64,000 bases of DNA from Halalkalibacter suaedae (GTDB taxonomy: Bacteria; Bacillota; Bacilli; Bacillales; Bacillaceae_D): assembly GCF_017939705.1 (NCBI RefSeq), contig NZ_JAGKSQ010000012.1, positions 34,462 through 98,461 of the forward strand, written 5' to 3'. Position numbers and translations under genes: made by a program. Numbering within the stretch: position 1 is the first letter of the stretch; every line of letters starts with the position of its first letter. Shown here piece by piece: positions 7,982-16,399 of the stretch. The notes beneath the pieces are model-generated. The model ran no database searches. It saw only the letters and a program-made list of their open reading frames with translations, and had not been told where the DNA came from.

Positions 7982-10141
7982 TCATACTGAGGCTTCCGTA
8001 TAAAACTGATCTACAGCTGAAACCGTAACAGCCGCCACTTTGAAGCCAGGCATTCTACAGGTCGGATCCAACTCATTTGAAATGAGATCATTAACGTTTT
8101 GAGAATCTCCCCAGTGAAATGGGATGAATACTGTATCTTTTCTAATATTCTTCGAGTATTGACTTCGAACAATAATCCTACCTCTTTGCGACTCAACACA
8201 AACTAGCACATTCTCATCAATTCCGTATTCACTCGCTGTTTCTGGATGGATCTGTACATGTGATTCCACATCTCTTGCAGCAAGTGCGGCACTCTTTCTC
8301 GTTTGGACACCAGATAAGTAGTGAGACATGACTCTCCCTGTTGTTAAATAAAGCGGGAATTTCTCACTAACTCGCTCTTTACGAAAGTCCGCTTCATTTG
8401 TTACCGGGATGATTCTACTTCTCTTGTCTTCATGGTGAAACTCTTTTTCAAACAATGTCTCCGTCCCAGGATGATCAACACTCGGACATGGCCAGAAGAG
8501 ACCGTCACCTTCCATTAAGCGTTGATATGTCATTCCATAATAGTCGGCAATGCCTCCACGACTCGCTACTCGTAACTCATTAAATACGTCTTCAACCGTC
8601 GAATAAGAAAAGTGCTCTTCTTTCCCTAGTACTTTCGCGACTTCACATAGAATTTCCCAATCATGCTTGGTCTGCCCTGGCTTTTCCTTTGATGCCGGAC
8701 GATGCATGACACGTCCTTCTAAGTTCGTCATCGTCCCCTCATCTTCAAGATATGAGGTCGTTGGCAAAATCAAGTCTGCATGCTTACCAGATTCAGACAT
8801 GAACATATCTACTGAGACAAGAAACGATAACTTTTCGAGTGCATCTTTGACATAGGTAGCGTTTGGATTCGATACAATCGGATTAGATCCCATAATGAAC
8901 ATTGCTTTAATTTCGCCTTCATGAATCTTTTCCATCATTTCATATGCCGACACACCTTTACGAGGAAGCTCCTCCTCCTTTACCCCCCAAACATTTGCAA
9001 TGTATTCACGATGCTCTTGATTTTCAATTGATCGATAACCAGGTAGCTGATCAGCCTTTTGCCCGTGTTCACGCCCACCTTGACCATTTGCCTGACCGGT
9101 GATCGCACCATAGCCACAGCCTATCTTTCCAATTTTTCCTGTAATCATTAGGATGTTCAGAAAATTACGGACTGCCATATACCCATCCGTTTGTTGTTCA
9201 ACCCCTCTAGCTGTGAAAATCATCCCTCTCTCTTCGTTTCCAAAGAGGTTTGCCGCCCTTTGAAGATCCTCGTAAGCAACACCAGTCTTTTCAACAACGT
9301 CATCGATTGTAATTGAAGATAGATGATCAACTAGCTCTCCAAATCCATTTGTCCGGTTTGCAATAAAGGTCTCATCTATTGCCTTAACCTCAAGTAATAG
9401 CTTAAGCAATCCATTCGCAAGAGCAGCGTCTGTTCCTGGCTTAAGCTGTAAATGCAAATCAGCAAGCTTGGCCGTTGCTGTTTCTCGAGGATCAATAACG
9501 ATGATTTTCGTGCCATTTTCCTTTGCACGCTCAAAATATGGCATAATCGTTGGCTGGCAATCAGCAATATTAGTTCCGACTAAAATAATACAATCTGTCT
9601 GTTCAATTTCCGAAAGTCGATTCGTTATTCCACGGTCAATCCCAAATGCTTGATTAGCTGCAGTCGCAGCAGCTGACATACAAAAACGTCCATTATAATC
9701 AATATATTTGGTTTGTAGTGCAACCCTCGCAAATTTCCCAAGTAAATAAGACTCTTCATTTGTTAAGGAGCCACCTCCATAAACAGAAACGGCGTCATTT
9801 CCATATTCCATTTGAATCTCTTGAAATTTATCTTTCATAACCTGAAGAGCATATTCCCATGACACCGGTATAAACTTCCCGTCTGATTTCAATAACGGTT
9901 GCTTAATTCGGTCGCGATGCATTACATGTTGATGGGCGTTTAAGCCTTTCACACATAATCTTCCTTCAGACGTCGGGTTATCAACTGGTATTGTTTTATA
10001 ACTCGTTTTGGTGGCACTTTTTTGTTCGACCACTGCCATCTTGCATTGCATGCTGCAATACGGACATTGGGTTTGATACGTTTTTTCGGACTGTATCTTC
10101 TCTTGTACCGTTTGAACGTATTTGAGTAATAATTCTGTCAC
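7982..10141 (-). CDS. nasC: Assimilatory nitrate reductase catalytic subunit (molybdopterin oxidoreductase)
   Basis: A protein of about 719 residues of the Mo-bisMGD oxidoreductase family. Near the N-terminus the cluster-binding cysteines are CPYCSMQC and, after a gap, LCVKGLNAH, which is the NasC/NapA [4Fe-4S] pattern. Further segments are GGGSLTNEESYLLGKFAR, GRFCMSAAATAANQAFG, MFIMGSNPIVSNPNA and, at the C-terminus, the molybdopterin dinucleotide-binding domain (LYLTTGRVMSHYLSG, FIPFHWGDSQNVNDL). It reduces nitrate to nitrite in the cytosol. I prefer GTG at 10139-10141 with AAAGGATG upstream; the longer GTG start at 10171 has no ribosome site. It lies 39 bases downstream of nasB and is surely co-transcribed with it. 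Confidence 0.95.
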   Translation of the reverse strand: MTELLLKYVQTVQEKIQSEKTYQTQCPYCSMQCKMAVVEQKSATKTSYKTIPVDNPTSEGRLCVKGLNAHQHVMHRDRIKQPLLKSDGKFIPVSWEYALQVMKDKFQEIQMEYGNDAVSVYGGGSLTNEESYLLGKFARVALQTKYIDYNGRFCMSAAATAANQAFGIDRGITNRLSEIEQTDCIILVGTNIADCQPTIMPYFERAKENGTKIIVIDPRETATAKLADLHLQLKPGTDAALANGLLKLLLEVKAIDETFIANRTNGFGELVDHLSSITIDDVVEKTGVAYEDLQRAANLFGNEERGMIFTARGVEQQTDGYMAVRNFLNILMITGKIGKIGCGYGAITGQANGQGGREHGQKADQLPGYRSIENQEHREYIANVWGVKEEELPRKGVSAYEMMEKIHEGEIKAMFIMGSNPIVSNPNATYVKDALEKLSFLVSVDMFMSESGKHADLILPTTSYLEDEGTMTNLEGRVMHRPASKEKPGQTKHDWEILCEVAKVLGKEEHFSYSTVEDVFNELRVASRGGIADYYGMTYQRLMEGDGLFWPCPSVDHPGTETLFEKEFHHEDKRSRIIPVTNEADFRKERVSEKFPLYLTTGRVMSHYLSGVQTRKSAALAARDVESHVQIHPETASEYGIDENVLVCVESQRGRIIVRSQYSKNIRKDTVFIPFHWGDSQNVNDLISNELDPTCRMPGFKVAAVTVSAVDQFYTEASV

Positions 10142-10180
10142 AACGTCACATCCTTTTTGTCCAATTTTCACTATTACTGC

Positions 10181-12493
10181 TTAGGACAGCTCAAGCTTTT
10201 TAAGATGATGCTGACTATTTTTGTGAAACCCTTCTAAAAGTTCAATTCGCAAATCATACTCAAAGAGCACTTCTCTTAGATGAATAATCCCGATACGGTC
10301 CATCCATTGTTTTATTGATTCAAGGTAATTTGCTGTTTGTCGATAATATTGAACCAATGCGATAACTGTATCCGATACCGATACATCTCCTTCACTAACG
10401 CATAGAAGTGTCCCGCTGATATAGATCTCCCAGCCTCGATTTATCTTAATTAGTCCGATATCTGTCTGCTTGCTATTGGCTCCATCATGGATACATCCAG
10501 AGGCAGCAAGAAATAGGTGCTCTGGTGTATATGCGTATTCTAAAAGCTCATCTAGCTGTTCTGCTAATTCTAGTACCGAGTACCTATCACAATGACAGTT
10601 TGTTTCTCCAATACAGGTTCGAACATTATGAACCCAATGTTCTGAAGCCCTCTTTTCGATACCTAGCTTATCTAAGATTGTCTCTACATCCTGTTCCTTA
10701 ATTCCGATTAAGCTAATACGCTGGTTTTGCGTTAGGGCAACCCTATTTATTTTGTAGGTATCAATTAAATTGGATAACTCTTTTAATGTCTCTGCCGAAA
10801 CCATTCCGCCGCTCAACGATGGTGTAATTGTATAGTTTCCATCAAATTGCTTTGTCGCACCTACCCTCTGATCTGCTACATTCGAGCTAATACCATCGGC
10901 AAATATGATGCCGAGGTAATAATCAAGTGCTGCTGAGCACGTGGAACAGCCACTCGCTTGCCAGCCTAGCTCTCTTTTGACATCCTTAATTGTAGTTAGA
11001 TGCTGGACCTGAATTTGCTCAACCACTTCGTTCTCGGTAAGTGTAGTACAGGAACAGAATGTCTTCTCTTCGATCGCTTCATCAAACTCATCACTTTGAA
11101 TATACGAAAGTAAATCGGTTACTAACGGTTTACAGCCACCACATGATCCAGAAGCTTTTGTGCATTTTTTAATATCATCAACCGTTGCACAGCCTTGATT
11201 CTGGACGGCTTCAATGATCGTTCCTTTTGAAACGTTATTACATGTACAAATCGTTTCGGAGAGTGGCATTGTAGCAAGATGCTCTTCAGCCGATTTTGTT
11301 GTTACTTGAAAGATCGCCTCCTTCACTACATCTGCTCTTTCTTGATTTGAGATCATTTCCATTAATTTTGGACCTTCTCTCGTATCTCCAAACAAAACAG
11401 CTCCAATTGCAATTTTGTCTCGAAAAACAACCTTTTTATAAATCCCTTCTAGTTCATCCAAAACATTCATACTTTTTGTTGTCGCGTCATCAACAAACTG
11501 GCCTACCGAGAACACATCAACCCCGGAAATTTTAAGCTGAGTAGAAAGTATCGTCCCTTGATACCCTCTCGTTCCGACATCACAAATATGTTTCGCTAGT
11601 ACTTTTCCTTGTTCATATAATGGTTTGACTAATCCGTAAACAACACCTCGATGCTCTACACATTCACCTACCGCATAAATGGATGGATCACTTGTTTGCA
11701 TGAAATCATTGACAACGATCGCTCTATTGATTTCAAGTCCACAGTCTTTCGCTAGTTCAATATTTGGCCTTACACCAACGGCCATCACAACGAGATCCGC
11801 TCTTGTTTGAGTTCCGTCTTTAAAGGCAATTGCTTTCACACGTTTCTGACCAATAAATCGTTCCGTTTGTTTTTCTAAGAGAAAGTTCATTCCCTGCTTT
11901 TCTAGCTCAGCTTGGAGAAGTTTGGCTGCTTTGCAATCAAGCTGCCGTTCCATCAAGTAATCACCAAGATGCACGACATCGACCTTCATCCCTAAATGAA
12001 GCAGGCCTTTTGCTGCCTCTAACCCTAGAAGACCTCCACCGATCACAACGGCCTTATCATAATTTTTCGCCGCCTCTACCATTTGTTCACAATCTTCCAT
12101 TGTTCTAAAGGCCATAACGCCTTCTTTGTCACTGCCTGGAAATGGGATCATAAATGGATTGGAGCCTGTTGCAATAATTAACCGATCATAAGCGATCGTT
12201 TTCTTTTGATCTGTACTAACTTCTTTTTTCTTTCTATTAATCTTCGTAACCGTCTCTCCTGCATGAAGCGTGATCTGGTTTTCTTCGTACCAATCTAAAC
12301 CGTTAATTAAGATATCATCCATTTTGGTTCCACCCTGCAGCACAGCTGAAAGCATGATACGATTATAATTTCCATGTGGTTCACTACCAATTATGTCAAT
12401 GTCAAAGGCATTTGGGTCATTCTTAATAATCTCTTCCGCACAACGAACCCCTGCCATCCCGTTCCCGATAATAACAAGCTTTTGATTTCCCAT
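10181..12493 (-). CDS. nasB: Assimilatory nitrate reductase electron-transfer subunit NasB (NirB-like)
   Basis: A 770-residue protein (B. subtilis NasB is 771) with the same layout as NirB: FAD/NAD(P)H reductase (LVIIGNGMAGVRCAEE; AVVIGGGLLGLEAAKGL), BFD-like [2Fe-2S] motifs (CTCNNVSKGTI, CTKASGSCGGCKPL, CSCTTL, SGCSTCSAA), and a C-terminal sirohaem-reductase-like domain. In that domain only C-x5-C (TCIGETNC) and one more cysteine (SGCIHDGAN) remain: the fourth ligand, which bridges cluster and sirohaem in NirB, is glycine. It should therefore pass electrons from NAD(P)H to NasC rather than reduce nitrite. I start at ATG 12493 after TGGAGGTT; the open frame extends 25 codons further without support. 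Confidence 0.9.
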   Translation of the reverse strand: MGNQKLVIIGNGMAGVRCAEEIIKNDPNAFDIDIIGSEPHGNYNRIMLSAVLQGGTKMDDILINGLDWYEENQITLHAGETVTKINRKKKEVSTDQKKTIAYDRLIIATGSNPFMIPFPGSDKEGVMAFRTMEDCEQMVEAAKNYDKAVVIGGGLLGLEAAKGLLHLGMKVDVVHLGDYLMERQLDCKAAKLLQAELEKQGMNFLLEKQTERFIGQKRVKAIAFKDGTQTRADLVVMAVGVRPNIELAKDCGLEINRAIVVNDFMQTSDPSIYAVGECVEHRGVVYGLVKPLYEQGKVLAKHICDVGTRGYQGTILSTQLKISGVDVFSVGQFVDDATTKSMNVLDELEGIYKKVVFRDKIAIGAVLFGDTREGPKLMEMISNQERADVVKEAIFQVTTKSAEEHLATMPLSETICTCNNVSKGTIIEAVQNQGCATVDDIKKCTKASGSCGGCKPLVTDLLSYIQSDEFDEAIEEKTFCSCTTLTENEVVEQIQVQHLTTIKDVKRELGWQASGCSTCSAALDYYLGIIFADGISSNVADQRVGATKQFDGNYTITPSLSGGMVSAETLKELSNLIDTYKINRVALTQNQRISLIGIKEQDVETILDKLGIEKRASEHWVHNVRTCIGETNCHCDRYSVLELAEQLDELLEYAYTPEHLFLAASGCIHDGANSKQTDIGLIKINRGWEIYISGTLLCVSEGDVSVSDTVIALVQYYRQTANYLESIKQWMDRIGIIHLREVLFEYDLRIELLEGFHKNSQHHLKKLELS

Positions 12494-12560
12494 TGTAAAC
12501 CTCCAGCATAAATGAATTGAATTATACGAAAATTCAGCATTCAAATAGTAAGTAGTTTCC

Positions 12561-12566
12561 ATTATC
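12561..12566 (-). promoter_or_regulatory. Possible -10 element of the nasBC promoter
   Basis: GATAAT on the minus strand, preceded by TGT as an extended -10. A start site near 12556 would put the TnrA box centre at about -48, the activating position. Confidence 0.55.
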
Positions 12567-12595
12567 ACATAGCTTCCCTAAAAAATAATTGAGTC

Positions 12596-12612
12596 TGTCA
12601 CATCTTTTGACA
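12596..12612 (-). promoter_or_regulatory. TnrA/GlnR box upstream of nasB
   Basis: TGTCACATCTTTTGACA matches TGTNAN7TNACA exactly. It is 103 bases upstream of the nasB start and well placed for activation of the nasBC promoter. Confidence 0.87.
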
Positions 12613-12674
12613 AACAACTTACTGTAAACCCTTTATTACCAATGTTTTTCTCAAGTCCAATTTTTGGTCTTACT

Positions 12675-12693
12675 TGGTCAGATGTTCTGACCA
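12675..12693. promoter_or_regulatory. Unassigned perfect palindrome in the nasB upstream region
   Basis: TGGTCAGA-TGT-TCTGACCA: 8-bp arms and a 3-base spacer. It is upstream of the TnrA box and outside the transporter terminator. It does not match the TnrA, Fnr or cre consensus, so it may bind a further regulator of nitrate assimilation. Confidence 0.5.
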
Positions 12694-12713
12694 TGTCCCC
12701 CTGGAGTAACAAT

Positions 12714-12780
12714 CAAAAAAGACAGTGACTAACCATATTGACAGAGATTTTTTTTTCTCTGTCAATATGATAAGCCACCG
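12714..12780 (-). terminator. Strong terminator of the nitrate transporter gene
   Basis: On the minus strand a stem of about 25 pairs, with a perfect 14-bp core (CATATTGACAGAGA against its complement) closing an A8 loop, is followed by TCTTTTTTG. It begins directly after the transporter stop codon. Confidence 0.88.
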
Positions 12781-12786
12781 CCCTTC

Positions 12787-13959
12787 TTAAGCACTATGGA
12801 ATTGATGTTTTTTCTTAAATTCTGGTATGAGATTCATACATAAACAGCCCGTTGCAAAAATCGCTAGCAAAACAAAACCAATGCTGTAGCTACCTGTTGT
12901 CTCCATTAGGAAACCCATTACTAGTGGTGGAAAGAAACCACCAATTCCACCTACTGCACTAATAATCCCCGTTACGGCTCCAGTGTTGTTTGGCGATACG
13001 TCCGGTACTAGTTTGAACACAGCTCCATTTCCTGCTCCCAATAAGATCGCCATAACAAAACAGCAGATACAGAATGAAACAATACTAGAAACAACAAATG
13101 CCATGATCAACGAAGTGCAAACAATACCAGCAAACAAAAGTCTGAGCACTTGCTTAGCACCGAGTTGATCAGCAATATACCCACCAAGGGGTCTAATTAA
13201 TGTAGCAACAATAACAAATCCAGCGACAAACCATCCTGAAACCGTTGCCGTAAAAAGAAATGTTTCTTGAAACAGTGTTGGCAAATAGAATCCGAAGGCA
13301 ACGAATCCACCAAATGTTAAGAAATAATAGCATGAGAGAACCCATGTTTCTTTAAATTTTAATACACTGAGCGATTCTTTTAGCGTTTTTGCCTTAGGCG
13401 GGTTAGGTACATCTGCTGTACACATCCAAAAAACGAGTGACATCGCAGCCAATATAACTGCTAAACTCCAAAAAGCCCAGTTCAAACCAAACCAATGAAC
13501 AATTGATGGAACAATCAATGCTGCCATCGCCGTACCCAAATTACCGACACCAATAATACCAAGTGCTAATCCCTGCTTTTCCTGTGGATACCATCTAGTT
13601 ACATACGTGATCGCAATTGTAAATGTCGTTCCTGTCATACCTATTAAGAAGGCCCAAAAGAGTAATGCAGTATAAGAATTTGAAAACCCTGCAGCAATTA
13701 AAGGAAATACACTAAAAATCATTGTTAGTGTATAAATTTTCCTTGCACCAAATTTATCTGCAATAATGCCCATTGGTATACGCATTAACGACCCTAATAA
13801 GATCGGTGTGACGATCAAAAAGCTTTTTTGCGTTTCAGATAGTTGATACATTTCTTGTAATAGTGAAGCAATCGGCGAAAAGACCGACCAAACAGTGAAA
13901 GACACAATCATCGCTAACGTTGAGAAAAGTAGTGCTGCCATTTGTCCTTTATGCTTCAT
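12787..13959 (-). CDS. nasA: MFS nitrate transporter (NarK/NasA, NNP family)
   Basis: A 390-residue protein with 12 predicted membrane segments. It carries the MFS loop RIPMGIIADKFGARK after segment 2 and the nitrate/nitrite-porter region GMTGTTFTIAITYVTRWY through KQGLALGIIGVGNLGTA. A second glycine-rich signature GAVTGIISAVGGIGGFFPP sits near residue 325. It imports nitrate for the adjacent assimilatory reductases. It is a single-gene unit between the nasB upstream region and its own terminator. The ATG at 13959 follows GGGGGAG. Two TnrA-type boxes lie upstream, at 14021-14037 and 14120-14136. Confidence 0.93.
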   Translation of the reverse strand: MKHKGQMAALLFSTLAMIVSFTVWSVFSPIASLLQEMYQLSETQKSFLIVTPILLGSLMRIPMGIIADKFGARKIYTLTMIFSVFPLIAAGFSNSYTALLFWAFLIGMTGTTFTIAITYVTRWYPQEKQGLALGIIGVGNLGTAMAALIVPSIVHWFGLNWAFWSLAVILAAMSLVFWMCTADVPNPPKAKTLKESLSVLKFKETWVLSCYYFLTFGGFVAFGFYLPTLFQETFLFTATVSGWFVAGFVIVATLIRPLGGYIADQLGAKQVLRLLFAGIVCTSLIMAFVVSSIVSFCICCFVMAILLGAGNGAVFKLVPDVSPNNTGAVTGIISAVGGIGGFFPPLVMGFLMETTGSYSIGFVLLAIFATGCLCMNLIPEFKKKHQFHSA

Positions 13960-14020
13960 ATTCTCCCCCTTTTTATCTTAATATTCTGAACAAAAAAATC
14001 GAAATAAAAGACAGAAGCAC

Positions 14021-14037
14021 TGTTATCATTTCTGTCA
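14021..14037 (-). promoter_or_regulatory. Near-consensus TnrA/GlnR box upstream of nasA
   Basis: TGTTATCATTTCTGTCA fits TGTNAN7TNACA except for one base in the last triplet. Its centre is about 53 bases from a possible start site below a CAGAAT -10-like element at 13983-13988. Confidence 0.6.
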
Positions 14038-14119
14038 GACCTATTTTTAACAAAGTGAAAAACCCTTTTATTTATGCAGGTTTAATTGTAAATAATTAAA
14101 AAATCATAATCTATCAATG

Positions 14120-14136
14120 TGTTAGATGTGTTGACA
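14120..14136. promoter_or_regulatory. TnrA/GlnR box between nasA and the beta-propeller gene
   Basis: TGTTAGATGTGTTGACA is an exact consensus match. It is 88 bases upstream of the plus-strand propeller gene and its end doubles as a TTGACA -35-like hexamer. A TATACA at 14161-14166 would give a start site with the box centred near -45. It could also assist nasA from a distance. Confidence 0.75.
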
Positions 14137-14224
14137 AAGTATTTTCGGTAGAAATATTTCTATACACGAAATAAACATGTTAAAATAGGAATAATATTCA
14201 TTACATTTCGAGGAGGATATACCG

Positions 14225-15148
14225 ATGACAGAACGTCTTATCGTACTAAATAAAGACGAAGATACTATTTCTATTATCAATCTTGAAACAAAGCTAATTG
14301 AGAAAACGATTGAAACCGATCATAACCCACATGAAGTGATCATTACTCCCGACGGGCAAAAAACATATATTGCTTGTTCCCTAGGAAATAAGATTAATAT
14401 TATTGACAACTCTAGATTTGAAATCGTTAAACGGATTGAACATCCAGATTTTGATTTCCCTCACGGACTTGGCTTAACGAAGGACGGGAAGAAGCTTTAC
14501 CTTGCTTCAACCTATAGTGAGAAAATCTTTATTATTAATACGACCACAGATGAAATCGAGAAGATTTTACCTACATTCCAAGATAAATCTCATATGATCT
14601 CTTTTTCTCCAGATGGAAATACCGTTTATGTACCGAATATCGGTAGCAATAATATTACCGTTATTGATGTAGAAAAAGAAGAAATCATCAATCACTTCCC
14701 TGTCGGTCCAGAACCTGAGGGTATTGCTGTTCATCCGAACGGTCATCACTTATATGTTGCTAACCAGGGTGACAACACATTGCATGTAATTGATACAATG
14801 ACATATGAGGTATTATTCAAACGTCGCATTGGTGGTTGTCCTGTCAGATTAGTCTTTTCCCCTGACGGAAAATACGCACTTAGTGCTAACCGGGAGTCAG
14901 GAGATATTTCAGTAATTGAAACACAACAAAAAATTAATGGACAAGTACGCCCTTGGGAAATCAAACGAGTGCCAGTTGGTATATGGGCAGGTGGTACAGT
15001 ATTTAATGACGATGGTTCCTATGCATATGTAGCGAATAACAAAACAAATGATATTTCAGTAATCAACATGAGTACACTTAAAGAAGAAGGACGAATCGAT
15101 GCAGGGATTCATCCTGATGGAATTGCCTATTTAAAGCAGTCAAATTAG
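14225..15148 (+). CDS. YVTN/YncE-like seven-bladed beta-propeller protein
   Basis: A 307-residue protein made almost entirely of about 42-residue YVTN repeats: each blade has a hydrophobic strand, then DG(K/N)xxYVA(N/S) and a short NxI.VID strand (for example LYLASTYSEKIFIINTTTDE, TVYVPNIGSNNITVIDVEKE, HLYVANQGDNTLHVIDTMT). There is no signal peptide and no catalytic motif, so it is probably cytosolic. The family has no settled function; members have been linked to DNA or metal binding and redox chains, none of which is shown here. GAGGAGG precedes the ATG. Its position, divergent from nasA across a perfect TnrA box, suggests nitrogen-controlled expression. Confidence 0.88.
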   Translation: MTERLIVLNKDEDTISIINLETKLIEKTIETDHNPHEVIITPDGQKTYIACSLGNKINIIDNSRFEIVKRIEHPDFDFPHGLGLTKDGKKLYLASTYSEKIFIINTTTDEIEKILPTFQDKSHMISFSPDGNTVYVPNIGSNNITVIDVEKEEIINHFPVGPEPEGIAVHPNGHHLYVANQGDNTLHVIDTMTYEVLFKRRIGGCPVRLVFSPDGKYALSANRESGDISVIETQQKINGQVRPWEIKRVPVGIWAGGTVFNDDGSYAYVANNKTNDISVINMSTLKEEGRIDAGIHPDGIAYLKQSN

Positions 15149-15166
15149 AGTTAATACATTGATCAA

Positions 15167-15205
15167 AAGAGGAGCAAGGGTTATTAAAAACCCCTGCTCT
15201 TTGTT
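15167..15205 (+). terminator. Terminator after the beta-propeller gene
   Basis: AGAGGAGCAAGGG and CCCCTGCTCT form the stem around an A/T loop, followed by TTTGTTATTT. Confidence 0.82.
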
Positions 15206-15242
15206 ATTTCCCAAGCAATCGATTTCTGTCGAAAGGAATTGA

Positions 15243-15271
15243 TTGACTTTTAGTTTGCTAGACGTTAAATT
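15243..15271 (+). promoter_or_regulatory. Promoter of mntABCD
   Basis: TTGACT (15243-15248), 17-base spacer, TAAATT (15266-15271). The predicted start site falls inside the palindrome at 15272-15287. Confidence 0.6.
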
Positions 15272-15287
15272 GTTTCCATAGGGAAAC
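15272..15287 (+). promoter_or_regulatory. Operator 1 of mntABCD (MntR/DtxR-like palindrome)
   Basis: GTTTCCATAGGGAAAC, an inverted repeat with one central mismatch. It overlaps the predicted transcription start, as expected for a metal-dependent repressor. It resembles, but is not identical to, the B. subtilis MntR site. Confidence 0.6.
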
Positions 15288-15398
15288 TTTTTATCATCTG
15301 TCCACCTTTCATGCTATTGGGAAAAAATAGTGCACACCTTCATATCATCTTTCATATGTTATTTTTGTATTGCACTGCTTCTTTTTTTCTCTAAAAAG

Positions 15399-15413
15399 TT
15401 TACCTAAGGAAAA
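15399..15413 (+). promoter_or_regulatory. Operator 2 of mntABCD (MntR-like box)
   Basis: TTTACCTAAGGAAAA is close to the MntR consensus TTTGCCTTAAGGAAAC. It is 38 bases before the mntA start, so it would block elongation or a nearer promoter when manganese is plentiful. Confidence 0.65.
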
Positions 15414-15451
15414 ATAAATAGCTTGAACCAAAAAAAGGAGGAGTTTTTAAA

Positions 15452-16375
15452 ATGAGAAAAACATTAAAGTGGGTCTTTGCAATTTGTCTAGTTGGGGTAC
15501 TTACAGCCTGCGGTTCAGAAACAACGGGTTCCGATAATGAGAAAATGATCATTACAACAACAACAGGACAAATTGCTGATATCGCAATCAACGTCGCTGG
15601 TGATTTAGCAGAAGTTGAATCTTTAATGGGGCCTGGAATTGATCCACATTCCTATCAAGCATCACAGGGAGATATTTCAAAATTAGATGAAGCAGATATT
15701 ATCTTCTACAACGGATTACATTTAGAAGGAAAAATGGATACGATTTTCGAGAAAATGTCCAAAGATAAGCCAACAGTAGCTGTCGCAGATGCCCTTCCTA
15801 CCTCATTACTACTTGATGATCAGGAAAATGCGAGTGAAATCGACCCTCATATCTGGTTTGACCCTTCAAAATGGGTGTATGCTGTCGAGGAAGTTCGGGA
15901 TCAATTAGTTGAGCTTGATCCAGATCATGCTGATACGTACAAAGAAAATGCTGAAAAATACCTTAAAGAAATTGAAGCTCTTATCGCTTACGGTGAAGAG
16001 GAATTTGCAAAAATCCCTGAGGAAAGTCGCGTTCTTGTCACCGCTCATGATGCCTTTCAATATTTTGGCGAAGCTTTCGGCTTTGAAGTAATGGGGCTTC
16101 AAGGCATCAGCACAGACTCAGAATATGGATTACGTGATGTGCAAGATTTAGTCGATGTGCTTGTTGATCGCAATATTAAAGCCGTCTTTGTTGAAAGTAG
16201 TGTGTCGGACCGTTCCATCACCGCAGTTGTTGAAGGTGCTGGCGAAAAGGATCATACCGTTGTTATTGGTGGAGAGTTATACTCTGATGCGATGGGAGAG
16301 CAAGGAACAGAAGAGGGCACATACGTTGGTATGTTCAAACACAATATTGAAACAATTGTGTCATCATTGAAATAA
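15452..16375 (+). CDS. mntA: Manganese/zinc ABC transporter substrate-binding lipoprotein (MntA/TroA family)
   Basis: A 307-residue lipoprotein with lipobox LTAC, Cys20. It belongs to the cluster-9 metal-binding family: GPGIDPHSYQASQGD (first histidine ligand), IDPHIWFDPSKW (second), a central VTAHDAFQYFGEAFGFE and, near the C-terminus, GGELYSDAMGEQG. The His/His/Glu or His/Asp set coordinates Mn2+ or Zn2+ outside the membrane and hands it to MntCD. There is no long His-rich loop of the kind seen in ZnuA, which together with the MntR-like operators argues for manganese. AAGGAGGAG precedes the ATG. It is the first gene of a four-gene operon. Confidence 0.93.
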   Translation: MRKTLKWVFAICLVGVLTACGSETTGSDNEKMIITTTTGQIADIAINVAGDLAEVESLMGPGIDPHSYQASQGDISKLDEADIIFYNGLHLEGKMDTIFEKMSKDKPTVAVADALPTSLLLDDQENASEIDPHIWFDPSKWVYAVEEVRDQLVELDPDHADTYKENAEKYLKEIEALIAYGEEEFAKIPEESRVLVTAHDAFQYFGEAFGFEVMGLQGISTDSEYGLRDVQDLVDVLVDRNIKAVFVESSVSDRSITAVVEGAGEKDHTVVIGGELYSDAMGEQGTEEGTYVGMFKHNIETIVSSLK

Positions 16376-16399
16376 CTGTTATAGAAGGAGGAATTCCAA

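Noticed and set aside
10181..12493. Second nitrite reductase large subunit
   Set aside because: Loss of the fourth ligand cysteine, match in length to NasB and direct linkage to nasC favour the nitrate reductase electron-transfer subunit.
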